A stretch of DNA of 28,223 nt from DTSX01 sp964008355 (lineage in GTDB: Bacteria > Pseudomonadota > Gammaproteobacteria > Steroidobacterales > UBA11654), in NCBI GenBank assembly GCA_964008355.1, contig CAXGBD010000011.1:1-28223 (forward strand), given 5' to 3'. Below are positions 8,747 to 18,055 of the stretch, in pieces. The translations under genes were made by a program, and so were the position numbers. The notes under the pieces were generated by a model. The model was not told where the DNA came from, searched no databases, and saw only the letters and a program-made list of their open reading frames with translations. Every line of letters begins with the position of its first letter. The first letter of the stretch is position 1.

Positions 8747-10584
8747 TACGGTTTTTCTCTATCTAGAAAAACGTCAAGAATTTCTTTTGCTATAGGTGCT
8801 GCTGCTGTCCGACCACTTACACCATTTTCAACTATAATTGCCAGAGCAATTTTTGGATTATCCAATGGGGAAAAACCAATAAAAAGCCCATGATCTTTAA
8901 GGTTATCGGGGATTTTTTTGCCTTTTGTTTTTTCAATGCTGTAAAGTTGAGAACTTCCTGTTTTTCCAGCAAGAGGATAGTTATTTTCGAATATGCCAAA
9001 GGCAGTGCCACCCCTTTGATTAATTACCGCACTCATGCCTTGATGGATGATATTCCAATGATCATTGTTAATATCTGTTATATCAGTAAGTACACTGAGT
9101 GGTACAGGTTCAATAGTTTTTGTTTGAGTGTTCTTAATACCTTTCACTAGATGAGGTTGATAGGCTTTGCCTTTATTTGCAATAATGGTCGTTGCTATTG
9201 CTAGCTGCAAGGGAGTTGCTAGCATATCCCCTTGTCCAATACCGTTGTTGACAGTATCTCCTGGATACCAATTTTGGTTTTTTATAGTTTTTTTCCACTC
9301 AGGATTAGGTACAACACCAGATTTTTCATAGCTAATATCTATTCCGGTGAGACTGCCTAAATTAAATTTCTTTAAAAAATTACTGGTTGAAGTTATTCCT
9401 ATGTTGATTGCAGTTTTATAAAAAAAAACATCACAAGATGCTTGGATTGCTTCTTTGACATTGACTGGACCATGCTCTCTCCAGTCATTAAAAGGTCTTG
9501 AATAATTAGGTAAATAAAAAGCACCATCACATGGTTCAAGTTTAGTCGGATCAATAAATCCTTGTTGTAGCCCTGCAAGGGCTATAATTGGTTTGATTGT
9601 TGAACCGGGAGGATATTGCCCGGCAATTGCTCTATTGAATAATGGCTTGTTTTTATTTGTTTGTAAGGATCTATATTCCGAACTACTGATGCCTCGACTG
9701 AACAAGTTTGGATCAAATGAAGGGGTGCTCACAAAGATTAATATTTCTCCATTAGTTGGATCAATCCCTACTACTGCACCCTTTCTATTTTTCATGGCAT
9801 TAAATGCAGTTTCTTGTAATTTAGCATCTAGTGTTAATATCAGATCATGTCCTGATTGATAGGGAGTCTTTTCAAGGTTTTCCATCACTTTTCCTCTGAC
9901 ATTCACTAAAACTTTTTCGTTTCCAGGTATGCCATGAAGTAAGGGTTCAAAGTCTCTTTCTATTGACGTCTTGCCTATTTGTTCCTGTCCTGTGTAAAGA
10001 CTCGCATCAACTGTCTGATAGTCCTGTGAAGAAATAGCACCCACATAACCCAAAGCATGAGCAAAAGTCTTATTTTTTGGATAATACCTCGATAACCTCG
10101 GCTTAATGTCAACACCTTTATATTGCATTCGGTTGTTGGCAAAGGTAGCCATCTGTACATCAGACAATTTGGTATTGAGAACAATTGATTTGAATTGATA
10201 GTGTCTCTCAATATTATCTTTTATATCCTTGACTTTATTTATATTAATGAGCTGATGCTTGATTAAGTTCTGTAATGTTGCATCCACATCGTTGACTTGT
10301 TCCGGGATCATTTCAAGTTGGAAGACAGGTTGATTTTCCGCAATGATTAATTGATTACGATCAAGAATAAAACCTCTTGTTGCTGGCACTGAGTAAGTCC
10401 GAATAGTGTTATTCATGGATCGGAGCTTATATTGATCACTCTCAAATATCTGTAATTGGATCAACCTGAGGAGCAGAGCAACAATTAGAAATACTATTAC
10501 TATTATTGAAAAAATAATTCTATTAAAAAATAATTTTTTCTCAGATTCTTGAGTTGCTAGAGTTTTAAATTCCATGGATTGCAT
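8746..10584 (-). CDS. mrdA: Penicillin-binding protein 2 (elongation transpeptidase)
   Basis: PBP2 is the DD-transpeptidase that crosslinks new glycan strands made by RodA along the lateral wall. It has a single N-terminal membrane helix (about residues 22-45) and a dimerisation/pedestal domain (about 60-235). The transpeptidase domain contains STIK with nucleophile Ser328, SCD (383-385) and KTG (541-543). The length of 612 residues fits. An alternative start is Met4. It begins in a one-base TAATG overlap with mreD, so it is translated from the mre transcript. In many gammaproteobacteria mrdA lies in a separate cluster away from mreBCD. Confidence 0.97.
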   Translation of the reverse strand: MQSMEFKTLATQESEKKLFFNRIIFSIIVIVFLIVALLLRLIQLQIFESDQYKLRSMNNTIRTYSVPATRGFILDRNQLIIAENQPVFQLEMIPEQVNDVDATLQNLIKHQLININKVKDIKDNIERHYQFKSIVLNTKLSDVQMATFANNRMQYKGVDIKPRLSRYYPKNKTFAHALGYVGAISSQDYQTVDASLYTGQEQIGKTSIERDFEPLLHGIPGNEKVLVNVRGKVMENLEKTPYQSGHDLILTLDAKLQETAFNAMKNRKGAVVGIDPTNGEILIFVSTPSFDPNLFSRGISSSEYRSLQTNKNKPLFNRAIAGQYPPGSTIKPIIALAGLQQGFIDPTKLEPCDGAFYLPNYSRPFNDWREHGPVNVKEAIQASCDVFFYKTAINIGITSTSNFLKKFNLGSLTGIDISYEKSGVVPNPEWKKTIKNQNWYPGDTVNNGIGQGDMLATPLQLAIATTIIANKGKAYQPHLVKGIKNTQTKTIEPVPLSVLTDITDINNDHWNIIHQGMSAVINQRGGTAFGIFENNYPLAGKTGSSQLYSIEKTKGKKIPDNLKDHGLFIGFSPLDNPKIALAIIVENGVSGRTAAAPIAKEILDVFLDREKP

Positions 10585-11066
10585 TACCAGTCTACTTTTG
10601 ATTTTATATTCAGTAGAAGCGTCATAAATATAGGCCAGATAAGTGCACCAATAACGATTGCTATCCAGCGGGTATAATTGAAAAATATTTGACCACTAAT
10701 TCCTTGTACCCACAATAATATTAGCTCATTCAATGACAGCAACAATAAAATCACAATCATCATTTGCCATATTGGAAAAACTCTAATTTGTAGGTGAAAT
10801 CTATAACTAATATAAGCAAGAACGGACAATGCAACAGCGTTCTGTCCAAGCATATCACCCTGCAAGAGATCAGCAACAAAACCTATAAACCAGGCGCTGA
10901 GTATTCCAAAGAAGCTTGGAGTCATTATCGAGAAGAAGATGACCGAAAGGGGCAACCAAGGAACTCTAATAAATGCAAAATTGTCTGGCAATGGGATAAC
11001 CAGCAAGGAGCTCGAGATCATCAATATTGACCAAATGAAAAATCGATTTTTTATTCTTTTACTCAA
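10584..11066 (-). CDS. mreD: Rod shape-determining protein MreD
   Basis: MreD is a small inner-membrane component of the elongation machine that works with MreC to regulate PBP2-RodA. The 160-residue protein is strongly hydrophobic with five or so predicted membrane segments. The LLQGDMLGQNAVALSVLAY region, followed by FHLQIRVFPIWQ, is characteristic of proteobacterial MreD. The start is a TTG lying inside the 3' end of mreC (8-nt overlap), and its stop overlaps the mrdA start. No ATG is available near this position. Confidence 0.93.
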   Translation of the reverse strand: MSKRIKNRFFIWSILMISSSLLVIPLPDNFAFIRVPWLPLSVIFFSIMTPSFFGILSAWFIGFVADLLQGDMLGQNAVALSVLAYISYRFHLQIRVFPIWQMMIVILLLLSLNELILLWVQGISGQIFFNYTRWIAIVIGALIWPIFMTLLLNIKSKVDW

Positions 11067-11916
11067 TGTTGAATGGCTGTGTTATTGATTGTTTTATGAC
11101 CCAAACTTCATTGATGTTTTGTAATTCAGCAAAAGGTTTTGCTTCAATCTCAAGAAATGGCTCCCCTGTTAAGTTTGCTATCGATTCCACAGTTGCAACA
11201 GGATATCCCTCTGGATATTTTCCACCCAACCCTGAAGTAATCAAGACGTCTCCTTTGTTAATATCAGCACTGATAGGTAAATAATTCAGCACTATGTGAT
11301 CGTAATTGCCTACACCTATTGCAATAGAACGTAACCCATTTCTAGCAACCTCAATGGGTATTGCATGCTCTGGATCAGTGATTAGAAGAACCTCTGATCC
11401 AAAAATATGATCACGTATGATCTGGCCAATAATGCCTTTAGAATCTGAGACAACATCACCGCTATAAACATTTTCTCGGCTGCCTTTATTGATCATAATA
11501 CGATGTTTATTTACATCATTATTAATAGATACTATTTCGGCAAATATTAATTCATTTTGATGTTCTGGTTTTGAATCAAGGAGCGCACGAAGTCTTTTAT
11601 TTTCAGATTCTAGCTTATAAATTTGTTGAATTTTTGATTTCAGTATTATGTTTTCTTTTTTTATGTCTTGATTTATAAGGTCTAATTTTTCTTGCTTATT
11701 GATATTCCCTGAAATGGCAGAAAATAAATTTTTTGGAGTATTGACAAGGACATGAACTGGATATACTGCTGCAGAAAGGTAGCTTCTCAGTGTATTTAAG
11801 TATTTGCCATTGAAATCCAAATACATTATCCCAAACGAGAAAATAAGTGTAAAAACCAGTCGATAGGCTGAATACCTATGTCTTTGTGCAACTGTTGTTT
11901 CAGTGGATAATGGCAT
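11059..11916 (-). CDS. mreC: Rod shape-determining protein MreC
   Basis: MreC is a bitopic periplasmic scaffold that activates PBP2-RodA. The 285-residue protein shows one membrane helix (about residues 18-35), a charged coiled-coil (about 70-115) and the double beta-barrel domain with typical phrases GDVVSDSKGIIGQI, SEVLLITDPEHAIPIEV and DVLITSGLGGKYPEGYPVATV. It lies between mreB (38-nt gap) and mreD (overlap), the universal mreBCD order. The ATG start is supported by a short cytoplasmic N-terminus before the helix. Confidence 0.96.
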   Translation of the reverse strand: MPLSTETTVAQRHRYSAYRLVFTLIFSFGIMYLDFNGKYLNTLRSYLSAAVYPVHVLVNTPKNLFSAISGNINKQEKLDLINQDIKKENIILKSKIQQIYKLESENKRLRALLDSKPEHQNELIFAEIVSINNDVNKHRIMINKGSRENVYSGDVVSDSKGIIGQIIRDHIFGSEVLLITDPEHAIPIEVARNGLRSIAIGVGNYDHIVLNYLPISADINKGDVLITSGLGGKYPEGYPVATVESIANLTGEPFLEIEAKPFAELQNINEVWVIKQSITQPFNIE

Positions 11917-11954
11917 CTTAAATTATCAACCGCTCGAGATAATCTTAAGAGAAA

Positions 11955-12998
11955 TCAAGTCAAATCAAAATGGTCAGGTCCATGTTCCTCAAGAAGTTCA
12001 ATCACCTTACCACCACCCTTCGCGACGCATGAAAGAGGATCGTCCGCAATCAGAACAGGCAACCCTGTTTCTTCCATTAAGAATTTGTCAGTATTTTTGA
12101 GGAGCGCTCCACCACCGGTAAGAACTATACCCCTATCGGAAATATCAGATCCCAATTCAGGTGGCGTTTGTTCCAGTGCTGATTTGAGAGCATTGGCGAT
12201 AGCCTGAAGCGGTTCTTGTAACGAATCAAGAATTTCATTGCTGTTTAATGAAAAGGCTCTCGGAACGCCCTCTGAGAGATTTCGCCCTTTAACTGTAATG
12301 TCTTCAAGAGTTTCTCCTGGGTAGGCAGAGCCAATTTCATGTTTGATTCTTTCAGCCGTTGCTTCACCAATCAGCATCCCATAATTTCTTCTGACATAGT
12401 TGATAATTGCTTCATCAAAAGTATCACCCCCAATCTTTATAGAAAGTCCATAAACTATACCGTTGAGCGATATAACAGCAATTTCCGATGTGCCGCCTCC
12501 AATATCGAGAACCATTGATCCTCTTGCTTCATGCACAGGTAAACCGGCACCTATCGCGGCTGCCATTGGTTCTTCTATTAAAAAAACTTTTCTTGCGCCA
12601 GCTCCCTCTGCTGATTCCCTAATCGCACGTCTTTCCACCTGTGTCGACCCATAAGGAACAGCAACCAAGATTTTTGGACTGGGTCTAAAATATTTACTAC
12701 GATGGGCTTTCTTTATAAAGGCTTGTAACATGGCTTCTGTGACTATAAAGTCTGCAATGACACCATCTTTCAGTGGTCGTATTGCTTCAATTGTTCCCGG
12801 TGTTCTGCCAAGCATTGCTTTTGCATCAGTGCCAACTGCAACTACTGTTTTTCCTGGTTTTCCATGTTCTGTTCTTAATGCTACAACTGATGGTTCATTA
12901 AGAACGACGCCTTTTCCTCTTGAATAAACAAGGGTATTCGCTGTGCCCAGATCAATGGATAGATCATTAGAGAAATAACCTGTTAATGTTTTAAACAT
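11955..12998 (-). CDS. mreB: Actin-like cytoskeletal protein MreB
   Basis: MreB polymerises beneath the inner membrane and steers the wall-elongation complex. The 347-residue protein has the actin-fold nucleotide motifs in order: DLGTANTLVY near residue 17 (phosphate 1), DIGGGTSEIAVISLNG around 167 (phosphate 2) and TGGGALLKN around 298 (adenosine). The N-terminal MFKTLTGYFSNDLSIDLG includes the short amphipathic start seen in gammaproteobacterial MreB. It is the first gene of the nine-gene minus-strand operon and is divergent from gatC, with a candidate promoter in the intergenic space. Confidence 0.98.
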   Translation of the reverse strand: MFKTLTGYFSNDLSIDLGTANTLVYSRGKGVVLNEPSVVALRTEHGKPGKTVVAVGTDAKAMLGRTPGTIEAIRPLKDGVIADFIVTEAMLQAFIKKAHRSKYFRPSPKILVAVPYGSTQVERRAIRESAEGAGARKVFLIEEPMAAAIGAGLPVHEARGSMVLDIGGGTSEIAVISLNGIVYGLSIKIGGDTFDEAIINYVRRNYGMLIGEATAERIKHEIGSAYPGETLEDITVKGRNLSEGVPRAFSLNSNEILDSLQEPLQAIANALKSALEQTPPELGSDISDRGIVLTGGGALLKNTDKFLMEETGLPVLIADDPLSCVAKGGGKVIELLEEHGPDHFDLT

Positions 12999-13016
12999 TT
13001 AATCTCAATGGATAGA

Positions 13017-13046
13017 ATAATAAGTCTGAGATCACTACTCTAACAA
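13017..13046 (-). promoter_or_regulatory. Candidate sigma-70 promoter for mreB operon
   Basis: On the minus strand a TATTAT (-10, 13022-13017) follows a TTGTTA (-35, 13046-13041) at 18-bp spacing. The -10 matches 5 of 6 consensus bases and the -35 matches 4 of 6. It lies 18 bp upstream of the mreB ATG in the 112-bp divergent space with gatC. This is a pattern match only. Confidence 0.35.
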
Positions 13047-13110
13047 CGTGTAGGATTTTGAGCAACTGGAAGTTATCATAACAAGTAATCTTACATTGCT
13101 TAGACAGATC

Positions 13111-13398
13111 ATGAGTATCAAAAAAACAGACCTAGAATATATTGCATCCTTATCTAAACTGCAATTTGAGGGTCAAGAATTAAAAAATTACACCCGTCAA
13201 ATCTCTGATATTTTGGAGATGATCCAGCAATTGCAAAAAGTTGACACAAAGAAGATCAAGCCAATGGCACACCCAATGAATATGAATCAGAGAATCAGGG
13301 AGGATTTGGTTACTGAAGTTAACAAAAGAGACGAATACCAAAAGAACGCGGTAGATTCTGAGGATGGTTTTTATAAGGTTCCCAAGGTTCTAGATTAA
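13111..13398 (+). CDS. gatC: Asp/Glu-tRNA amidotransferase subunit C (GatC)
   Basis: GatC is the small subunit that clamps GatA to GatB in the enzyme converting misacylated Asp-tRNA(Asn) and/or Glu-tRNA(Gln) to the correct amide. From the ATG at 13111 the protein is 95 residues, the family's usual size. It begins MSIKKTDLEYIASLSKLQF and ends DGFYKVPKVLD, both typical. An upstream in-frame TTG at 13096 would add five residues with no family support. No strong ribosome-binding site is visible. It is followed 22 nt later by gatA. Confidence 0.93.
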   Translation: MSIKKTDLEYIASLSKLQFEGQELKNYTRQISDILEMIQQLQKVDTKKIKPMAHPMNMNQRIREDLVTEVNKRDEYQKNAVDSEDGFYKVPKVLD

Positions 13399-13420
13399 AT
13401 ATGTTTGAGGGGAGAAGGTA

Positions 13421-14896
13421 TTGCAGCGCCACACACTAAAAAATTTACTCAACATGTTGGGTGAGGAGAAAATCTCAAGCCAGGAGATTCTCAAGACGTA
13501 TATCCAAAGAATTGCAGAGCATGACACATTGATCAATTCTTTTATTACTTTGGATGCAGATGCCGCATTGGAGAAAGCAAGACAAGCCGATCAATCAAGA
13601 CAGTCAGGAGATGTTTTACCTTTGACCGGTATTCCTTTTGCGAGTAAAGATATTTTCTGTACTAAAGGAGTCAAAACAACTTGTGGCTCAAAAATGCTTT
13701 CCAATTTTGTTCCTCCCTATGATGCTACTGTGATTGCCAATGTAAATGAACAGGGTGCGATTCTTTTGGGTAAAACCAATATGGATGAATTTGCAATGGG
13801 TTCATCCAATGAAACCAGCTATTTTGGACCGGTCAACAATCCTTGGGATTTGGAAAGGACACCGGGGGGATCTTCTGGAGGATCAGCAGCAGCAGTGGCA
13901 TTGGGGCTAATACCTATAGCAATTGGCACCGATACGGGAGGATCAATAAGACAACCTGCAGCCTTTACAGGTATTACAGGTTTAAAACCAACCTATGGCA
14001 GGTGCTCGAGATATGGCATGATTGCTTTTGCATCAAGCTTAGATCAAGCAGGTATTCTGGCCCTTTCTGCTGAGGATACAGCAATTTTCTTAGAAATGAT
14101 GGCTGGCTTTGATCCTTTAGACTCAACCAGTGTAGAGATGGATGTTCCCAGTTATGTTGAGCAACTATCTGATCCTATAAATGGCAAGGTCATTGGGATT
14201 CCCAAAGAATTTTTTGATGAGGGATTGGATGCTGAACTGGAAAATAAAATACTGGATGCCATCAAGATTTATGAGAGTCTGGGGGTCAAATTTAAGGAAA
14301 TTTCACTGCCCCATCTCGAACTTTCTGTACCAACATATTATGTGATTGCACCTGCTGAATGCTCATCTAATTTAGCCAGATATGATGGCATAAGATTTGG
14401 CTATAGACACCAAGATAATGGCAGAAATAATTTAGATGATCATTACCTTACCAGTCGTCAAAGTGGATTTGGGGCAGAGGTGAAGAGGAGAATAATCACT
14501 GGAACATATGTTCTATCAGCTGGTTATTACGATGCTTACTATTTACAAGCACAGAAAGTTAGGCAATTAATTAGCCAAGACTTTAAGAGGGCTTTCTTAG
14601 ACGTTGATGCAATCATTGGACCCACAACACAAACACCGGCATTTAAAATCGGTGAGAAAATTGATGATCCCGTCACAATGTATATGAATGACATTTATAC
14701 CATATCATCTAACTTAGTTGGATTGCCTGCAATTTCACATCCATGTGGATTTATCGATGGACTTCCAATTGGTGTACAAATTATCACCCCCCATTTTGCA
14801 GAATGTGACCTTTTAAATCTAACGCATCTATATCAACAAAAAACAGATTGGCACAATCAACAACCGGATATAAACAATACTAATGATGATAACTAA
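13421..14896 (+). CDS. gatA: Asp/Glu-tRNA amidotransferase subunit A (GatA)
   Basis: GatA is the amidase subunit that releases ammonia from glutamine for GatB. The amidase-signature catalytic triad is intact: Lys76 (ASKD), cis-Ser151 (GGSSGGSAAAV) and nucleophile Ser175 (TDTGGSIRQPA). The spacing of 75 and 24 residues matches other GatA proteins. The length of 491 residues is normal. Translation starts at a TTG preceded by the purine-rich GGGGAGAAGG. The C-terminal residues after about 478 are polar and Asn/Asp-rich. The gene ends 15 nt before the gatB start. Confidence 0.97.
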   Translation: MQRHTLKNLLNMLGEEKISSQEILKTYIQRIAEHDTLINSFITLDADAALEKARQADQSRQSGDVLPLTGIPFASKDIFCTKGVKTTCGSKMLSNFVPPYDATVIANVNEQGAILLGKTNMDEFAMGSSNETSYFGPVNNPWDLERTPGGSSGGSAAAVALGLIPIAIGTDTGGSIRQPAAFTGITGLKPTYGRCSRYGMIAFASSLDQAGILALSAEDTAIFLEMMAGFDPLDSTSVEMDVPSYVEQLSDPINGKVIGIPKEFFDEGLDAELENKILDAIKIYESLGVKFKEISLPHLELSVPTYYVIAPAECSSNLARYDGIRFGYRHQDNGRNNLDDHYLTSRQSGFGAEVKRRIITGTYVLSAGYYDAYYLQAQKVRQLISQDFKRAFLDVDAIIGPTTQTPAFKIGEKIDDPVTMYMNDIYTISSNLVGLPAISHPCGFIDGLPIGVQIITPHFAECDLLNLTHLYQQKTDWHNQQPDINNTNDDN

Positions 14897-14911
14897 ACAG
14901 GAATGAAAGCA

Positions 14912-16348
14912 ATGGGATGGGAAGCTGTTATTGGCCTCGAGATACATGCGCAATTGGCATGTAAGAGTAAGATATTTTCAAGTTCTTCAACAGAATATGG
15001 CGCAGAGCAGAACACACAAGCTTCTCTGATTGATCTTGGGTATCCCGGGGTGTTACCGGTTCTAAATAAAGAAGCCGTTACTATGGCTATTAAATTTGGT
15101 CTGGCAATAAATGCACGCATTGCAGAATACTCAATCTTTGCAAGAAAAAACTATTTTTATCCAGATCTACCTAAAGGCTATCAAATTAGCCAATATGAAC
15201 TGCCAATCGTATCTGAGGGTTACTTAGTGATTGAAATGCAAGATGGCTCGAGAAAGAAAATTCGAATCACTCGAGCACATTTGGAAGAGGATGCCGGTAA
15301 ATTAATCCATGATAAATTTCAAAATGAAAGTGCGATTGATTTGAATCGAGCAGGAACACCGCTTCTAGAGATTGTTTCAGAACCGGATATTAGTTCCCCA
15401 CAAGAGGCGTCGGCTTATATGCAGAAAGTCCACCAAATTGTTAAGTATCTGAAAATTTGTGATGGCAATTTACAAGAGGGATCGTTCAGATGTGATGCCA
15501 ATGTTTCTTTGAAACCAATAGGGTCTCCTCAATTAGGGACACGCTCAGAGATAAAGAATTTAAACTCATTTAAATTTGTTGAAAAAGCTATTGCATATGA
15601 AATAACAAGGCAAGAGGAATTGTTGAATGATGGACAGGAGATTATTCAGGAAACTCGGTTATACGATTCAGATCTCGATGAAACAAAATCAATGCGGGTG
15701 AAAGAAGAAGCCAATGATTATAGGTATTTTCCTGATCCAGATCTATTGCCACTGAAGATAGAAAGCAAGACAATTGAAAATATTAGATCTCAATTGCCCG
15801 AATTATTTGAAGATAAGGTTGAGCGTTATGTTACCCAACTAAAGATCAAAGAGGATGATGCAGGCAAGATAGCCAATGATGTAGAGTTAGCATCGTTTTT
15901 TGAGAAAGTAACCAAAATCTTCAATGCCGACAATCTACTCGTTACCAATTGGATATTAACGGAGGTGTTGGGAGCACTCAACAGAGACAATCTGACAATT
16001 GAACAATTAGAGGTTAGCCCAGAGTCTTTTGCAATGTTGATGACAAGAATCAATGACCAAACAATATCGGGGAAGACAGCAAAAGAGATATTCAGTTTGT
16101 TGATTAAAGAAGAAAGTGATGTTGATGAGATTATTCAATCTCATGGATTGAGACAAATGAGCGATGCATCTGAGCTTGAGGCAATTATTAAGGATGTAAT
16201 ACAGTCATATCCAAATCAATTACAACAATATTTAGAGGGTAAAGAAAAAATATTTGGATTTTTCATAGGTAAAGTTATGCAACAAACAAAAGGCAGAGCC
16301 AATCCATCAATAGTGAATGAATTAGTACATAAACAATTGAGAAAATAG
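14912..16348 (+). CDS. gatB: Asp/Glu-tRNA amidotransferase subunit B (GatB)
   Basis: GatB binds the misacylated tRNA, activates the carboxylate with ATP and receives ammonia from GatA. Family signatures are present: GLEIHAQL at the start, the FYPDLPKGYQISQYE and LEEDAGK stretches of the kinase cradle, and the C-terminal helical/YqeY-like tail that ends GRANPSIVNELVHKQL. An ATG at 14903 is in frame but directly abuts the AGGA ribosome-binding site. The ATG at 14912 is better spaced and gives the usual MGWEAVIGLE start (478 residues). It is the last gene of gatCAB and converges on the moeB-like gene across 85 bp with no obvious terminator. Confidence 0.96.
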   Translation: MGWEAVIGLEIHAQLACKSKIFSSSSTEYGAEQNTQASLIDLGYPGVLPVLNKEAVTMAIKFGLAINARIAEYSIFARKNYFYPDLPKGYQISQYELPIVSEGYLVIEMQDGSRKKIRITRAHLEEDAGKLIHDKFQNESAIDLNRAGTPLLEIVSEPDISSPQEASAYMQKVHQIVKYLKICDGNLQEGSFRCDANVSLKPIGSPQLGTRSEIKNLNSFKFVEKAIAYEITRQEELLNDGQEIIQETRLYDSDLDETKSMRVKEEANDYRYFPDPDLLPLKIESKTIENIRSQLPELFEDKVERYVTQLKIKEDDAGKIANDVELASFFEKVTKIFNADNLLVTNWILTEVLGALNRDNLTIEQLEVSPESFAMLMTRINDQTISGKTAKEIFSLLIKEESDVDEIIQSHGLRQMSDASELEAIIKDVIQSYPNQLQQYLEGKEKIFGFFIGKVMQQTKGRANPSIVNELVHKQLRK

Positions 16349-16433
16349 TATTCATGAGCTATATCAGATGTAAGAAGATCAAAACAAATACCTTCATATT
16401 AGAATCAGATAGAAGATTATAGGAGCAGAAAGA

Positions 16434-17186
16434 CTAAATAGAACACAGTGCACAGTTTTTGGATTTTGAAATTTTAATTAAGTGATTGGTATTATTTTTT
16501 GCATCAATAATCCATAATTTATTGTCGATTGATGACTCTTCTTTAAGAATAACCTTGATGGTTTCATTCGCTACTATGCTTCCAACCATGCCTGCAACTG
16601 ATGCCAAGATTCCACTACCTTCACAGTCTCCTAAATTGTCATCATCTTGGCTATACAAACAGTTGTAACAACTCGATATTGATATATCATTCCTAAAAAT
16701 TGCAACATGCCCTTCAAATCTTATGGCAGCACCTGAAATAAGAATTTTTTTATAGTTAATACAAACTTTATTAATTAATAATCTAGATTCTAAATTATCT
16801 GTACAATCTAAAACAATATCGACATTTGATATTACTTTTGATAATTCAGTTTCACTGAGTTTGTTATTGAGTGAACGTAGTGTAATTGCAGTATTAAATG
16901 CTCTTAATTTTTCAACTGCAACATCTGCTTTATTTTTATTAATATCTTCTTTATTAAACAGAATCTGTCTTGGTAAATTTGAAAGATCAACAGAATCAAA
17001 ATCATTGAGAATAATATTGCCTACACCACTATTTGCTAAATAGAGAGCAGTGATAGTTCCAAGACCACCTATTCCAACAATTAGAATAGATGATTGATTT
17101 ATTTTTAGTTGCGATGAGTTCGTAAAGTTATCAAGACTTAAATGTCTGCTATATCTGACAAGATCTTCCTGTTGTAATGGAGTCAT
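16434..17186 (-). CDS. moeB: E1-like adenylyltransferase (MoeB/ThiF/HesA family)
   Basis: These enzymes adenylate the C-terminal Gly-Gly of a ubiquitin-fold sulfur carrier (MoaD for molybdopterin, ThiS for thiamin). The 250-residue protein has the nucleotide loop GIGGLGT (38-44), the NLPRQILF arginine motif (70-77), CTDN (128-131), and zinc cysteine pairs C173/C176 and C245/C248. A further cysteine, Cys188 in DCEGSG, lies where MoeB and ThiF have their conserved cysteine. There is no C-terminal rhodanese domain. The prfA-prmC-moeB order is common in gammaproteobacteria, which is why moeB is proposed. No moaD or thiS is in the window, so the partner, and hence MoeB versus ThiF, stays open. It overlaps prmC by an ATGA. 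Confidence 0.8.
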   Translation of the reverse strand: MTPLQQEDLVRYSRHLSLDNFTNSSQLKINQSSILIVGIGGLGTITALYLANSGVGNIILNDFDSVDLSNLPRQILFNKEDINKNKADVAVEKLRAFNTAITLRSLNNKLSETELSKVISNVDIVLDCTDNLESRLLINKVCINYKKILISGAAIRFEGHVAIFRNDISISSCYNCLYSQDDDNLGDCEGSGILASVAGMVGSIVANETIKVILKEESSIDNKLWIIDAKNNTNHLIKISKSKNCALCSI

Positions 17187-18049
17187 AATGTTAACTTTGT
17201 TTTTTGACCTTCTGTCACTCTTTGTTTTCCAGATAAGTCATTGTTTGTATGAATATTTTGCAACAAGACCGATTTCATGAATTGTCTACAATGATGAGCC
17301 TGATCATAGCCATGTTCAATCATTAGCCAGCCATCCTTTTCCAGATATTTAATACTATTGCCAATGATTGTATTCACACAATTTAACCCATGGTTATCTG
17401 CAAATAATGCTATTTTTGGCTCATATGATAATGAAAGGGAGTCATAGTCATTAATGTTTTTCTCATTAATATAAGGTGGATTTGAGACGATTAAGTCGAA
17501 TTTAGTCGCTCTAATGGCCTCGAACCAATTGCTGCATATAAATTGGATATTTTCTACAGTTAAGCATTTTGCATTGTCTCTAGCAGATCTTATTGCTTCT
17601 ACTGAAATATCTGTGGCATAAATCTTTGCATGGGGTCTTTCATGAGCCAGGGCAATGGCAATTGCACCACACCCGGTTCCAAGTTCGAGAATGTTGTAAT
17701 CCTTTTTTAAATCAACCAAGTGTGACAATGCCAATTCAACAAGATGCTCGGTTTCTGGTCTCGGGATTAAAGTATGCTTGTTGACTTGCATGTTGAGAGA
17801 CCAGAATTCTTTACTACCTATCAAATAGGCTATGGGCATACCTTTGGCTCTCTTCTTTATATCTTTGTTATATGCTTGGACCTCTTTTCTGTTAGGAAAA
17901 ATTTCTTTGGAATAGAAAGGAATTCTTTCCATTTTCAAAATATTTGCCAAAAGTATTTCTGAATCTAAGCGAGGTGTTGAACTAGTCTGTTTTAGAGCTG
18001 TTTCACCTTTTTCGAGCAACATGGAGCTTGAAATATTATTTATTGTCAT
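17183..18049 (-). CDS. prmC: Release factor glutamine methyltransferase PrmC
   Basis: PrmC methylates the glutamine of the GGQ motif in release factors 1 and 2 using S-adenosylmethionine. The 288-residue protein contains the SAM-binding motif ELGTGCGAI (122-130) and the substrate-glutamine motif NPPY (190-193), preceded by the IPRPETEHLVE stretch typical of PrmC. It lies 6 nt downstream of prfA, its substrate's gene, and overlaps the moeB-like gene. Its N-terminal helical domain is of ordinary length. Confidence 0.96.
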   Translation of the reverse strand: MTINNISSSMLLEKGETALKQTSSTPRLDSEILLANILKMERIPFYSKEIFPNRKEVQAYNKDIKKRAKGMPIAYLIGSKEFWSLNMQVNKHTLIPRPETEHLVELALSHLVDLKKDYNILELGTGCGAIAIALAHERPHAKIYATDISVEAIRSARDNAKCLTVENIQFICSNWFEAIRATKFDLIVSNPPYINEKNINDYDSLSLSYEPKIALFADNHGLNCVNTIIGNSIKYLEKDGWLMIEHGYDQAHHCRQFMKSVLLQNIHTNNDLSGKQRVTEGQKTKLTL

Positions 18050-18055
18050 TACAAG

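Noticed and set aside
13843..14073. Second frame of 76 codons within gatA
   Set aside because: It is a shifted frame over the amidase signature; the glycine- and serine-rich coding explains the open frame.
16349..16433. Possible terminator between gatB and the moeB-like gene
   Set aside because: No inverted repeat of useful length is visible in the 85 bp.
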